A stretch of 64,000 nt of DNA from Triticum aestivum (taxonomy: Eukaryota > Streptophyta > Magnoliopsida > Poales > Poaceae), in contig NC_057807.1 in assembly GCF_018294505.1 (NCBI RefSeq), forward strand, positions 140,460,747 through 140,524,746, read 5' to 3'. The notes below the pieces were generated by a model. The model did no database searches. It was not told the DNA's origin and saw nothing but the letters and a program-made list of their open reading frames with translations. Positions 34,771-46,424 of the stretch are shown here, one piece after another. Both the position numbers and the translations under genes were made by a program. The stretch's first letter is position 1; every line of letters starts with the position of its first letter.

Positions 34771-36137
34771 CATGTCAGAATCATTTGTTGACTAAATTGG
34801 CAACGACTTGCGTTGGCTTCGACCTATTGGCCCACATTTCAGCCTCCAAAAATGTGGCATGTATTCAACCCATTTTTTCAGAATTTATAGTCTTTTTTTT
34901 GCGCAGTAGAATTTACAGTCAATTTGATCTATTTTTTTGAATTACAGCCATTAGCTGGGCTGGGTGAACAATTAATGTAGCGTCCATGCAGCCCATTTAT
35001 TTTATTTCCTAAAAAATTACACGCCATTTGCACTTTCTCGAAATACACGATTTTGCTGGGCTGATTCTAATTATAATGTTGGGTTGGGCCAGCAATGTTA
35101 TCAAAAAATAAAAAAGGGATTAGCATTTTGTTATAAATATATTTAAATAATAAGTGATATTATTACATTCGTCCTTAAATCTTACCAAGCTTTTGTACAC
35201 AATCACTAGGATTTTCGTGCCAAAACAATCCAGGATTTTATTTGTTAAGAAATTATTTTTATAAGTTAATAAGATGTGGGATATTGTTTTCTTACATATG
35301 TAAGTATCTGTTAAATATATGATGACAATAAAAATAATATATAATAACATATAAAATAATTTAAATATACATAATATAGTTAGAAGGGAAACATAAGTTG
35401 TACCTGGCGTTCCTATTCTTATATAGAAAAATAGAACAGACCTCTGCGTTTTCTTCAAAAAAATACATAAATTGGGCTGCCAAAAATAAAACCTCGGATG
35501 GGAGGTCCATAGGCCGGTCGATACATGACGGCCCTAAGAAAATACAAACAGACCCTCCCATCCGAGGTCGTGGGCTGCGCATGTTAAAAATGAAAGCCTA
35601 GACGGGGCAGCCCAAAACCACGTCCAACACTTGCCAAAACTTCGTCCCTCGTTTTCTCTGTGTTTCGCACACTCGACATTGTGTGGGCATTTTGAATGTG
35701 CATCATATGAAGATGTGCTATGCATGAATGTTGATCAACATGATGTTAACTGGCTGGTAGTTCCATTTTCGACCATGAATAAAACTTCCAACATGATGTT
35801 AACCCTGTTTGAAAAGGCCGTGTTAATATAAATGCTCTGCCTCTGAAAGTTGCAGTTTCTTATCTAAAACTGAAACTTGCAGTTTCTTCTCGTCTGCACT
35901 TTTATACTCCTATGAAACTACATTTTTTAAGTGCTAAAAATAGATCTCTAGAATTCATAAAATTCTTCATATGCTCAATACTGCAAATCTGAAATTCAAA
36001 AGACATTCATATCTGAAAGTACTCTCAAAATACACAACACAAAACACAATTCACAACCTGCAAATACTGACAACCCTAAGCCCCTCCTGACAATTCACAA
36101 CCTGCCCGACTATTGGGCTGGAGGGGGCAGCCCCCTC
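34771..36137. other. CACTA left subterminal DNA, no gene
   Basis: AT-rich, with no supported gene. It contains the hairpin at 35491-35568 and T- or A-rich tracts. Around 35820-35900 'GAAAGTTGCAGTTTCTT' is repeated as 'GAAACTTGCAGTTTCTT'. Confidence 0.5.
35491..35568. repeat. Imperfect hairpin of 78 bp
   Basis: ACCTCGGATGGGAGGTC (35491-35507) pairs with GACCCTCCCATCCGAGGT (35551-35568), with one bulge. A second inner stem AGGCCG/CGGCCCT lies between. GGGCTGC occurs just outside both arms. It could fold as a long stem-loop in RNA. Confidence 0.6.
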
Positions 36138-36614
36138 CTATTCCTCGGCGGCAGACAGCCGCCCCGTGAGACGATGTGAACGGCGAGGGAGACGATGGCG
36201 GGGAAGCGTCATCGGGCCAACTGTTTTTCTCCTCTTGCAGTTGGGTTCGGTCGATGAAGACTCCACCGGCTCGCTCTGGCAAGACACCCTCACAAACGGC
36301 ACCCTGTAGATGCTCGATCCTTCAATCTCTGGTGGATGCTCCATCTGGGATCGATACTCCCACCACCGCTCCCTCACGATCGGATTCGGTGAATATGTTT
36401 GCTCCATGGCCCATAGGAGAAGCTCTATGTACTCCGGCGCGACTACCTCCAGGAGTATCGCCGCCTTTTCGCTCTGTTGCAGATATTTGGCCGTGGATGT
36501 CGCCGTCACCGCTAGTTGGTCCTTGTTGTCAAACCAAGACTGTATCTCCAACATCCTAGCTAGCTTCACAGGGTCGCCGTCTGCGATCATCACGTATCGG
36601 TTGTACTCCTCCAT
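36138..36614 (-). CDS. Captured gene arm A, unknown 158-residue protein
   Basis: An intact 158-codon frame. It is a clear relative of the frame at 37526-38004 on the other strand: 'GDPVKLARMLEIQSWFDN' against 'GDQAKLARLKEILSWFDN', 'YIELLLWAMEQTYSPNPIVRERWWEYRSQMEHP' against a matching WWAYRSKVEHP segment, and 'YRVPFVRV' against 'YGVPFVRV'. Both end in Arg/Pro/Ser-rich tails. No named domain is recognised. The two copies stand head to head about 900 bp apart around a purine/pyrimidine-rich centre, as after an inverted duplication. This copy stays open while the other has a frameshift. It lacks the exonuclease exon that follows the other copy. A function cannot be assigned. Confidence 0.5.
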   Translation of the reverse strand: MEEYNRYVMIADGDPVKLARMLEIQSWFDNKDQLAVTATSTAKYLQQSEKAAILLEVVAPEYIELLLWAMEQTYSPNPIVRERWWEYRSQMEHPPEIEGSSIYRVPFVRVSCQSEPVESSSTEPNCKRRKTVGPMTLPRHRLPRRSHRLTGRLSAAEE

Positions 36615-36654
36615 CTATCTACTTCTCCACAACACCTTCACTCGCCGGCGGTGG

Positions 36655-37500
36655 TTTTTGAATGGAAGAGGAGAGGAGCAGCGCTGGTTTTGGATTAGAA
36701 CGGGAGAGGAGCGATACTGGTTTTGGACTGGAACAGGAGAGGAGGGGCGGTGGTTTTGAAATGGAAGAGGAGAGGAGCGGCCCTGGATTTAGATTGGAAC
36801 GGGAGAGGAGCAGCGGTGGTTTAAGAGGAGAAGAGCGGAAGAGCGGTGCTGGTCTTGGAAGTATTTTTTGTTGTTTTGCGTATTTTGGGTCAAAGTTTGA
36901 CCACGTACTGTATTTGACAAGCAAAATGTGAATGCATGTCACCAAAAATTGTATCGTTTGGTTCGTATCTAAATGTACTTTTAGATTATATTATTTTTGC
37001 AACGTATAACATATATTTTATGTGCGAAAATCATGGTCAATTATGACCCAGAATAAAAGGGAGACTAGTTAATGTGGGGTCGCTTTCTTAATTGAAGGGT
37101 AAATTGATTTTGATTTTGATCCAGTCACAGCGTGCCGGCCCTCTCGCCCAATCCTAAATCGCTGCCGCACGCTCCTCTCCCTCTTCTCCATTGCTAAACC
37201 ACCTCCTCTCCTCTCCATCATCTCCATTCCAAAACCACCCTCTCGCCTCTCCCTCTTCTGATCTTCTCCATTGCAAAACCACCTCCTCTCCTCTCCATCA
37301 TCTCCATTCCAAAACCACCTCCTCTCCTCTCCATCATCTCCATTCTGAAACCACCGTCTCACCTCTCCCTCTTCTGATCTTCTCTCCATTGCAAAACCAC
37401 CTCCTCTCCTCTCCATCATCTCCATTCCAAAACCACCTCCTCTCCTCTCCCTCTTCTCTATTGCAAGACCATCGTCTCTCCTCCCATCTTCCAAAGCTAG
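36655..37500. repeat. Purine/pyrimidine-biased centre between the head-to-head pair
   Basis: 36660-36850 is built of GGAGAGGAGCG..GGTTTTG units on the plus strand. 37190-37490 holds the inverse-type CCTCTCCTCTCCATCATCTC units. The two blocks are inverted relatives that belong to the divergent leaders of the gene pair. Between them, 36860-37080 contains a decayed relative of the Stowaway-type MITE ('TTTTGGGTCAAAGTTTGACC'). Charged frames across the blocks are repeat artefacts. Confidence 0.6.
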
Positions 37501-37525
37501 CACCGGACCACTCAGAAGGACATCT

Positions 37526-38923
37526 ATGGAGAGGATGCAACAGCGAATCAGGCAGATCACTGGCGGCGACCAGGCAAAGTTAGCCAGGTTGAAGGAGATC
37601 CTTAGTTGGTTTGACAATGAGTGGGAGATTTCAAGGACGGTGCGGGCCATGTGGCAATGTATGCGAAAGAGCGAGACGGCGGCGATGAGGGCGGCAATGT
37701 ACATGTACTCCTCGGCAGCAGTCATGCCGCAGTCCTCCGAGTTCATCGAGTATCTCCTATGGGGGCAGACAGATTCGCCAAGGCGACAGTGAGGCGGAGG
37801 TGGTGGGCGTACAGGTCGAAGGTCGAGCACCCAGAGGATAACGAATCGATCGAGTATGGTGTGCCGTTCGTGAGGGTGCAGAGCCAGCCGGAGCCACAGG
37901 AGTATTCTTTCTCCCACCGCAAGAGGCCGGATGGCGTGACGTCGCTTCCCCGCCGTTCTCCACGGTTCCCTCGACGCTCGCCTCGTTTCAACGGTGGCGG
38001 TAGGGTTTAAGGTAAACTTCGCACTAACCTAATCTTCCACCTGCTCATGCTTACAATCAGTGTGACAACTAATGAAAATCATGCTTACAATCAGTCTCCG
38101 AGTACTACTCCAATCACCCTAAAATAGCTCTGGACCTTTGGGTCAAAGTTGTGACACAGTGTACAAATAAAGAAAAATAGATTGCTGCTTCTTTCAGAAA
38201 AGAGTACTCCCTAGAAAACTGCCGATCGGCAGTGAGTACAAGGTTAGAACCATCACCGGCGATGAGTTCGACGACATCTACACCTGTACTTCCGAGACGG
38301 TGAATGGATGCCTTTCTCGCTTCAGACGCATGTTCGAAGACTCAGATGATGAGTGGGTCGCTGGGCTAGATGTTGAGTACACCACAGTCGTGGGACGAGA
38401 GAATGATCTAAAGGACAAAGAGAGGAAGAAGCCTGCCGTGATCCAGGTTTGCGTGCATGACTTATGCTTGGTCTACCACATATGCCATGCCGACGTTGAG
38501 TGCCAGGATTTTAAGGACTTCCTCGAGAGCAAGCTAGTCAAATTCGTTACTGTAGACTTTGGTAACGACAAAGAATTCCTGCGTCGGATAGGCCTCATTG
38601 TAGGCAACACCTTCGACCTCCAAAAGAATCGGCTAGTGTCCTCTCGTCAACCTTCAATGCTGACCCTGGCAGGAGCCATGGTTCATCCTTCATACGGTAA
38701 ACTGGAGAAACCTCCATACACATTTCATCGTCATGCATGGCAGCGGAATGTACTAGATATAGACCACATCCAGTACACTGCAATGGATGGCTACCTTTGT
38801 TTCAATATCTACAAGGGTTGGATGAAGAGCAACAACCAAGTTGGCGGTTCAAGCAAAGAAGTATCGGCCAAGAGGAAGAGGGACAAGGACGAAGTCGAGG
38901 ACGTGGACGAGGACTCCGAGTAA
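37526..38923 (+). pseudogene. Captured gene arm B joined to a DEDDy 3'-5' exonuclease domain
   Basis: Exon 1 begins at ATG 37526 ('MERMQQRIRQITGGDQAKL') and is homologous to arm A. A frameshift at about 37775, one base short compared with arm A, breaks it before 'ATVRRRWWAYRSKVEHPEDN'. An intron from about 38005 (AGG|GTTTAAG) to TTTCAG at 38197 joins it in phase to exon 2 (38198-38923). Exon 2 carries an exonuclease fold: motif I 'WVAGLDVEYT', motif II 'KFVTVDFGNDKEFL', motif III 'IQYTAMDGYLCFNIY'. All metal-binding Asp/Glu positions and the Tyr are present. The C-terminus is acidic and lysine-rich ('SAKRKRDKDEVEDVDEDSE'), with a nuclear-signal look. Known relatives trim nucleic-acid 3' ends. 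The exonuclease exon is uninterrupted, so only exon 1 is damaged. The weak donor makes the join tentative. Confidence 0.6.
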
Positions 38924-39352
38924 GGTGGCAGTGTCGTTGCTCATGGTGGTTCTAATGTAGTGTCTACCAGAATAGTTGCAAAGTTTAATTTCAGGTGTGC
39001 TTAATTTAATTTGAGGGGTGTGTTGTGCTGAGCCCCCAGCAGAACTATGTTATGTTTCTTCTTGTTACTTTAACTCTTCAGTACGTACATACTAGTATTT
39101 CTTACATTTCATCTTTTAGTTGGTATAGTACTACCACTCGTTTCTTCACATTATATACGTACAATATATATGGCCAACATCATATAGCCAGCAGTTTAGT
39201 TGTCAAAGAATTTCAGGGTGCTTAGTTTTGTCAAAGAATTCCAGGGTGCTTAGTTTTATTTGAGGGGTGGGTTGTGCTGGACACCATTATTATGACTAGC
39301 CTTTTTAATAGTACTATATGCATAATTTGGCGACGAGCGCTCTCTATATGTA
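38924..39352. other. Untranslated-type DNA after the captured exonuclease gene
   Basis: No gene. A phrase of about 65 bp containing GGTGCTTAGTTTTNTTTGAGGGGTGNGTTGTGCTG is present twice or more in pieces (38995-39025, 39215-39280). Confidence 0.4.
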
Positions 39353-39587
39353 CTACCTCTGTAATGGTTTATAGGTCCCCTTTGTAGTTTGTGTCAAATT
39401 TTGACTAAAGATTTAACTAACAAAATGTTAATGCATGTCAAGAAAAAATATCTCATTGGATTCGTACTTGAACATAGTTTTCAAAAATATAATGTTTGGT
39501 GACATGCGTAGACATTTTGTTAGTTTAATCTGTGGTCAAAATTTGGCACGAAATATAATGGGGACCAATAAACCCGGACGGAGGTAG
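39353..39587. mobile_element. Stowaway-type MITE, 235 bp, TA target
   Basis: The ends CTACCTCTGTAATGGTTTAT and ATAAACCCGGACGGAGGTAG are inverse relatives, flanked by TA on both sides (39351-39352, 39588-39589). It is the same family as 7168-7408, and a 3' scrap of it also occurs near 41100-41142 (GGCACAAAATATGAAGGAGA). Confidence 0.85.
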
Positions 39588-40066
39588 TACCACCTTTTTT
39601 TTAATTTCAATTTTTGCACCATGGCGCAATCCATCAATACTACTGTTGTACAAAAGTATACATTTTTTAAAAGGCTAGAGGGCGGGGCAGTCTAGCTTGG
39701 TTGGTTTCACGAGAGGCGAGGGCCTTTGTGATTTGACGGCTCATTACTGCTGGAAGGTGGGGCCTTGTGATTTGACTGCTCGTATAAGTGCGCCGACGAC
39801 CTGATCGAGGAGGAGCAAAGAACCGTGCGGTATACTCAAGTTTTCCACTGGAGTAGTGCTGCGATGGAGGAGCACGAAACACGGCAGCCCAGTGCCATAT
39901 GGCGATAAAAAATGATCTAATTTGCTAGTCATCTCAATGTTAGCATTGTTCTATTCATTCCCTAAAAAACCATTGTTTTATTCATGCCTCGCAGAGAACG
40001 TGACACGTGCGGCGAAACACCCGAAGCAAAAGATGAAACACAACAGCAAAAGCAGAAGGAAGATTA

Positions 40067-40803
40067 TCACCCCAAATGATCTAATTCGCCGCGGAGTCGT
40101 AACTGCTTCTTCATCGCCTCCACGATCTCCATCTCCTTGCGCGTCTCCTCCGCCATCTTCTTCATTCTGTCCATGACGCGGGATTTCTCGACGCGAGCCT
40201 TCATCATCTGTTCCATGACCGCATTACGTACCTTGATAGCAGCCGGGTGCTCGATGCGGAGCTTCACCAACTCCTCCTTCTGTTCCATGATGAGGGCCTA
40301 CATCATCTTCATCGAGGAACTACTATTCTCATGCAGCTTCTTCCAGCTGGCGTTCTTCTCCTTCAACAGGTCGATCTCATGGCAGAGCTTCGCCTTGTCC
40401 TCCTGAAGTCGCAGGATTTTGCCGGCCGCCTCCTTCTCCGAGGCAATGCTCTTCTTCAGCAGCATCACCAAGCCGGCGGTCAACTCCCCCTGCTGATTGA
40501 GCTCAGCGGGCATGTCGTCGAGGCTCTCCTTCAGCAACTCCGTCAAGCCTTGGATGAACTCGTTCTGCTTATTGAGGTGCTTATTGAGCTGATCGAGCAT
40601 GCCATCGAGGGATAACAACTCCAGCTCCGCCGGCTCGGCATGTTCGCCTTCGCGGCTAGGGCGTTCCTGGGAGCCATCGCCTGCCCATGAGAGATCTTTC
40701 GAGGTCTCTGCGTGGCGGCGAGCCCTCTTTTTTTTCCTGCAGCCTTGGTTGCCGCTCCCTTGTTACAAGTAGTTCTCGACCTAGAGCTCTGCTCACCGGC
40801 CAT
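40067..40803 (-). pseudogene. Coiled-coil protein pseudogene captured in the CACTA
   Basis: Starts at ATG 40803 with a basic, nuclear-signal-like head ('NKGAATKAAGKKRGLAATQRPRK'). A frame change near 40640 leads into 'LELLSLDGMLDQLNKHLNK' and a long heptad-rich region ('ILRLQEDKAKLCHEIDLLKE'). An in-frame stop at about 40297 precedes 'LIMEQKEELVKLRIEH' and 'RMKKMAEETRKEMEIVEAMK', ending at 40067. The whole would be about 245 residues, nearly all helix. I do not recognise the family; similar helical tails occur in plant transposase-derived and Myb/SANT-like proteins. No intron is evident, which fits capture of a processed or single-exon copy. Confidence 0.5.
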
Positions 40804-41586
40804 GGCAATGACAGACGAAGAAGAAGCACTTATGAGGAGGAAAGGTAGAGTAATTTTTGCTTAGGTAGTTCCCCTTTTCATAACCTAAGTACTAGCACTA
40901 GTAGTACTAATACCTGCATAGTGGGAACACGTTCAGGTTTGGTACGTACTAGTAGGTGTGAGCAGGCTTTCGAATGTGATGGGAACAAGGTAAAGATTAA
41001 TTAATGGTTTTGGTTTCGAGGCCCGAAATGGCTCCCGATGAGTTTAGTGGGACATAAATTTCAAGTACTACACTGCTCAAATGCGTAAATATTATGTTAC
41101 TGTCAAAAATTGGCACAAAATATGAAGGAGACCAATGGAAGTACTACTAGCAACCCACGCTTTAACTACTCGCATGCGCGCAGTGGAGTAATAATGTCTT
41201 TCTTCCGCCCTCACGTCCACTCAATTTGCATGCGCTGTATTAATTGACCATTAGTGAAGTGAACGACTTTACACGCGTCAAATTATCACATGGGGTGGAT
41301 CTTGGTACAAAATTGCGTCCGCCCGTGTACCCGCGTGTGCGTGCAAGGGAATGAGTGCGTGTGTGGTGTGCGTGCACATCTTTGCTTCGTGCATGTACCG
41401 CCAGTATGGCTGAGGGAGGACGAGTACATTCTTCTGGAACCAGCAACACGCTACTGTGATCAATCCACGCAAGGAGGTCGCGACAACGCCTCCACATGTG
41501 CCACGTGGCTTCATGAACTGTAAGAGAGACACTGTGTAGTGTGCCATTGGTATTCTAATTTACATGTTTTTCACATACTCGAAGTA
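40804..41586. other. Spacer, no gene
   Basis: Nothing recognised except the short MITE scrap near 41100-41142 and a GTGT/CGTG-rich segment at 41320-41400. Confidence 0.4.
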
Positions 41587-43762
41587 CTAGTAAGGTACAC
41601 ATGCATTGCACGCATCAGATTTTGCAACCAAATTATGAATAAATACCACACTATAGCATGTAAGCTCTGAGTCATATATCCGTGATGTAGCCCTTCGTTT
41701 AATTCTTATAGTTCATCTCATTCAAAATCAATTAGTTTTTATAAAAAAGCTAAGAACGCGTGAATAGGAAAAACATGGGATTATAGTGGAATGTCGTCTT
41801 GAATCCTACAGGATTGTACGAGTGTTTGATTGTGCATAGAAAAAACGCAGAATTCTTTCGAAGAGGTTTGAGTGGATGGGATGTTTCCTATGAAATCTAG
41901 TGCAAATGAATCATATGGAAAAATTCCTATGGTTTACAATCCTACGAATCAAACAACCAAGATAGGAAAAATTCCTAATTATTAGAATCCTCAAAAATTC
42001 CTTTGAGAATCCTTTGAATCAAAGAAGCCCTTAATCTATTTTATGATTCATAGAATTGTGCGTTGTAAAGCATAAAGTAAAAACAAATAATGGCAATTCA
42101 ACTAGAAAAAAAGTTTGGGCAGTTATGATACGGAAGATTCTAGAACAAAAGAGAACCACCGTTGTTTTGAGGTTTGTGCATTATGCTTCAGTTCAACCAT
42201 GGAGTCTGCTAGATTGTACATGTGGCAAAATCCGGTGGGGGGCTAGAAGATGGTGCGAGGGGCCGAGTGGAGGGAGACTATGAAGGAATGCACAAGTGCG
42301 AGATCGATATTTAGAGATAGGGGGCGAACACGTGCGCTGTTGCACGTAGTGGCATGAAAAATAAATGAGCTAGGGGGCCAAGCATTGGTAATCCTTTATG
42401 AGGGTCAATTCGTGAAATTAAACCTTTTTTAGCAGCAATTGTCTAATGATCACATTCATATTAGCCTCGATATATAGTGATGTTAGGGGGGGGGGGGGCA
42501 GGGCCCTTAATGCCCCCTGTCTTCGCCATTGTGCACGCGTCTGAGAGATGAAGCGGAAGGCATGGATGATGAAAGGGGGACATTGGATATATAATTAATG
42601 TGGGTGTATTAGCTATATATGTTAATCCTATATAGAGAGGTATAGATTGATTGATGTGGACGTGGGAAAGAGGGTGAGACTTCAATGGATATATCGATTG
42701 ATCGATTTGTGTGGAAAACTATGAAAGACCTAGCTATATACACACATACATAGAGGAACATCGATCATTGCGCATGCACGCGTGAGAGATAAAGAATGCC
42801 CGATATGATGGAGAGGGGGATGCGTGTGGGTGTGTGCCTTCATGGGAGACCGGCCTGAAGAAAAAGATTGCATACGTGCGATGGATAATGCCGACTGGTA
42901 GTGTGTGTGCATGCATGCACGAGAGAAAGTTAGTGGTACAATTATAAAGAGAAGACTACTGTGTGGGTGTAAAAGAATAGGTGAGGTCATAATCAATGTA
43001 AAGTTGAATTCAAATATTTGAATAAGAGATCCTGATGTTTGAAACCCATGCATGCATGAATATAATGGAGATCTGCGCGGTGTGGTTTGGAAACGAGCAT
43101 GTTGTAATGTATACACATTGAACAAGGTCAGGCCGATTTGAATTTGAGATACCGATGGCAGACATCATTTGCCCACGTCGCATCCGTGCATGGACACACT
43201 ATTCTAATTGGAGATGATGGGCGGATTTCGCATCACATATCTATATCTATACCCCTATATATATAATATATATTTTCATATTGTGTGCGGGTAACTTTAA
43301 CTTTGAAAGATGGTCATTGGATGAGGCGAATCCGATGGTCCAAAGATGGCAAATTTGAGCACTATTGGCCGTTGGATATCATCTAGATTCCACCAGATTT
43401 CGCCACATGTATAATCTAGAAGACTCCATGGTTGAACTTAAGCATAATGCACAAACATCAAAACACAAGCACTTCTTATTTGTTCTAGAATCTTCCGTAT
43501 CAGAATTGCCCAAATGTTTTTCTACATGATTTGCCATTATTTGTTTTTACTTTATGTCTTACAACGCACAATTCCATGAATCTTAAAATAGATTAGCTTT
43601 CTTATAAAAACTAGATGATTTTGAATGAAATGAACTATAAGAATTAAACGAATATCTACATCATGCATATATGACTCAAAGCTTGCATGCTATAATGTGG
43701 TATTTATTCATAATTTGGTTGCCAAATCTCATGCGTGCAATGCACGTGTACCTTACTCTAGT
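41587..43762. mobile_element. Transposon with long terminal inverted repeats (about 2.2 kb)
   Basis: 41587-42236 (minus its internal MITE) is the inverse of 43395-43762 with about 90 percent agreement by eye: ends CTAGTAAGGTACACATGCAT / ATGCACGTGTACCTTACTCTAG, then 'AACCAAATTATGAATAAATA', 'GATACGGAAGATTCTAGAAC' and 'GTTCAACCATGGAGTCT'. The arms are about 370 bp without the MITE. The 1.15 kb centre is non-coding and includes a 14 bp G-run near 42487. The class is uncertain (Mutator-like or foldback), and I could not find a clean target duplication. Confidence 0.75.
41754..42031. mobile_element. Harbinger/Tourist-type MITE in the left arm
   Basis: The 278 bp insert is absent from the matching right arm. 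It is flanked by TAA on both sides (41751-41753, 42032-42034), the 3 bp target of PIF/Harbinger elements. The right end CCTTTGAATCAAAGAAGCCCT is typical of this MITE group. Confidence 0.8.
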
Positions 43763-44826
43763 CTAAATGGTGTTTGTGTGTGTTTTGTGCGTGTTGAGGT
43801 GCAAATTGTCTTTTTTTGGGTACACGTTAAGCTTGTTCTTCTGAAATGTCAAGCCGCGCCTTGTTATGTCGAAAATTGAAGCAAGCGTCTCTGTCTATCG
43901 TGCTGCAAAACTCCCGCCTCTTCAACCCGCGCCTTGTTAGCCCAAAATATTTAAGATATATCTTTGTCTCGTTGTGCTCCGACAACTCCCTCCAACTCAA
44001 CCCGCGCCTTGCTATTCCGAAATTACAACGCGCGCGAAAACTCCCACCTCCTGTGAAATCCCGACACACGAAATGCCCGTGGTACCCCTGAACCGAAAGA
44101 ACCACCTCAAATCGGTGGGGGGTACTTTCGTAACTTACCCCACATTTCGGACAAGCGCGTCTCTAAGCCATGGTTCTCCACTGCCATCCCATCCGCCCAC
44201 CCATTCGTACACCGAGGCTGCGAAAACCCACGACGAAACCCCACACCCTGCTCCGTCCGCCACCCAGCCGGAGCCTCTTCCCCGACGATGTCGTCCATAC
44301 AACACCATGATGTCCCTCATCCACCGTACCGGATGAGGATGCATCATCGATCTCATCGTCCCGCCGGTTCAGCCACCCCGTCCTCCACCTCCAAGGAGCT
44401 GCCCCAACGTTCCCCTCATCTTTCACGCCACCTCCATTCCCACACCGCCGTCATCACCTGCACCACCGAAAGAGCATCATCATCATCGTTTCCTCGGATG
44501 AAGCTGCGGCCTAATCGGCGCCACCAAAGAGGTTGTACACTAATCGCCGCATTTTCTTCTTGATTCGATCTCACGGTGCTGCCGGCGCTCGGTCCCGAGC
44601 CGACACGGCGTGGCTCCATCCACGGCGGCATCGTCGGCCACTTCCTCCACGGTGTCGCTCCCTCGGCGGCGATGTCCACATCAGTAGGAGTTGCTGCTAC
44701 TTTAGCTCTCGCTCGCGCTACTGCTCTGCTCTTGCTCTCGGTCCCCTGCCTGGTCTGCTCTTGCTATTTCTCTTGCTCGCGCCGCTGCTCTCGCTCTTGC
44801 TCTTGCTTGTGATGCTGCTCCGATTT

Positions 44827-45282
44827 GGCTACACTTCAGTCGACTGAATTGACTTTTGGGTCAGTCGATTTTCAAGGGGTGGGCTCGCCGGGGTGAAGGA
44901 AGAACCAGCCGCAGTAGGGAGGGGGGCTCGCGCAGAGGTACCCCACTATCTATCTTAGGGTTCAGGATGGGGGCAGTGGTCGCCGGTGGTGGCGGGGCGT
45001 TGGCGGGGCGGTGGCGTGGGGATCGCCGGAGAAAAAGCTCGGCACGGGGGGGCCTAGAGGGATGGCCGGGGCAACGGCGGACCGACAGTGGGGAGTGTTT
45101 TTGGGGCGGGCGGGGCGGCGCACCACCGGCTGCGGGCGATGGGGGGTGCTGTTTGGCCGGTGGTGGCTGGCGGCTCAGGGGGGGTGGAGGTTGAAGATGA
45201 ACCGCAGGCCCTTGATTTCGTATCCAACGGCTGCAAAATTGACTGACCAGAGATGAAAAAGTCAGTCGACCGACGTGTAGCC
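44827..45282. mobile_element. GC-rich element with terminal inverted repeats, 456 bp
   Basis: The ends GGCTACACTTCAGTCGACTGA and the inverse GGCTACACGTCGGTCGACTGA agree at 19 of 21 positions, and further similarity follows (GGTCAGTC.ATTTT). The centre is very GC-rich and has no gene. It lies in the first intron of the TNPA-like gene. No target duplication was recognised. Confidence 0.65.
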
Positions 45283-45298
45283 TCACCTTGCTAGTACG

Positions 45299-45398
45299 TT
45301 CAGTTTCGACAACAAAATTCAGTTTCGACAGCAAAATTCAGTTTCGACAGTTAAGTTCAGTTTCGACAGTTAAGTTCAGTTTCGACAGTTAAGTTCAG
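45299..45398 (+). repeat. 19 bp tandem repeat, five copies
   Basis: TTCAGTTTCGACAGTTAAG and the variant TTCAGTTTCGACAACAAAA at 45299, 45318, 45337, 45356 and 45375, then a partial copy. Confidence 0.9.
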
Positions 45399-45959
45399 AG
45401 ATTAGCGGCTGATGTATTTTACATCTAGCACTTTGTGGTTATGTATTTTACGTCATGTATTGGAGATGCTATTAGAATTCCACTCAGGTTAACATTGTTC
45501 GTTGTCTCTCTTGTCCTGCTTCAGCCTCGGTGTTGTACAACTCACCGGAGTTGCTCCAATGACGAAACCCTCCATCACAGCGGAGCAGTACCTCGGGCTC
45601 CATCTCCAGACGCCTAAGATCTTCTTCCCCTCCTCCGACAGCAAAGTCAGCCGGAGCATCCTCACCAGCCAACCCAATCACGCTGAGATCGACATGGCTT
45701 CGCCAAAGAGGTTGTACACTTGTTGCATCTCTTTTTTACTCTACATGTTTATATATTGTCCACTGAGCACTCGTAGTAATGGGAAATACGATTTTTTATC
45801 CTACTATATGACAAGCAGTGAGGTACCAGGCAACTTAGCTATCCGTGATGGACTCTCTTGAATGCCAATATTATTTATCTCTGCACGTTTGAGCTGTGCA
45901 TTTGTCAATGGGCCTGGGAGTTGAGCTAGTATGGCAGTGGCCTGGGTCCAAAGTACTAG

Positions 45960-46424
45960 AAGTAGCACAAAAACATTTTTTAGTGTAGGATTTTCCTTGC
46001 TCAAGCCTGCCTACTAGAATCGCCAGTGCTTGAAAGGAAAAGTGAATGAAAAACATAGGAATTTGAAAGTTTCCTATGGTACTACTTTTCATGAATTTGG
46101 TGCAAAGGAATGGAGCAAAGGAAAACTGTAGGATTTGTTCCTTTAGTGTCTCCTTGAAAGAAAAACCGACGGAATTCTAATTTCCACTTCTCCTCCTTTT
46201 CATATTCCCATTCATCAAGCACAAGACTAAGAGATAGTAGCATAATAGCATTATAACCGTACATTTTCTTGTGGTTTGACTTAATCTCACCATGCTTTTT
46301 TGCATCCTGTGATCTTCCAATTGTTGTGAATCAAACACCCAGATTGGCAGAAATCCTGTGTTTTTAAATTCTCTATTTTGCATGTGCATTGTTAGAATCC
46401 TCAAATTCAAACAACCCCTTACTC
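45960..46424. mobile_element. Harbinger-type MITE, approximate limits
   Basis: The right end AATTCAAACAACCCCTTA and the interior phrases 'GAATCAAACACCCAG' and 'TTTCCTATGGTAC' resemble the MITE at 41754-42031. The left limit is unclear. It sits between the second and third copies of the duplicated 5' exon. Confidence 0.4.

Noticed and set aside
36619..37917. 282-codon and other charged frames between the head-to-head genes
   Set aside because: Built from GGAGAGGAGCGG-type repeats and antisense to the better-supported arm B.
42461..43125. 131-codon His/Ser-rich minus frame in the long-inverted-repeat element
   Set aside because: Non-coding centre with CATACACAC-type low complexity and no motif.
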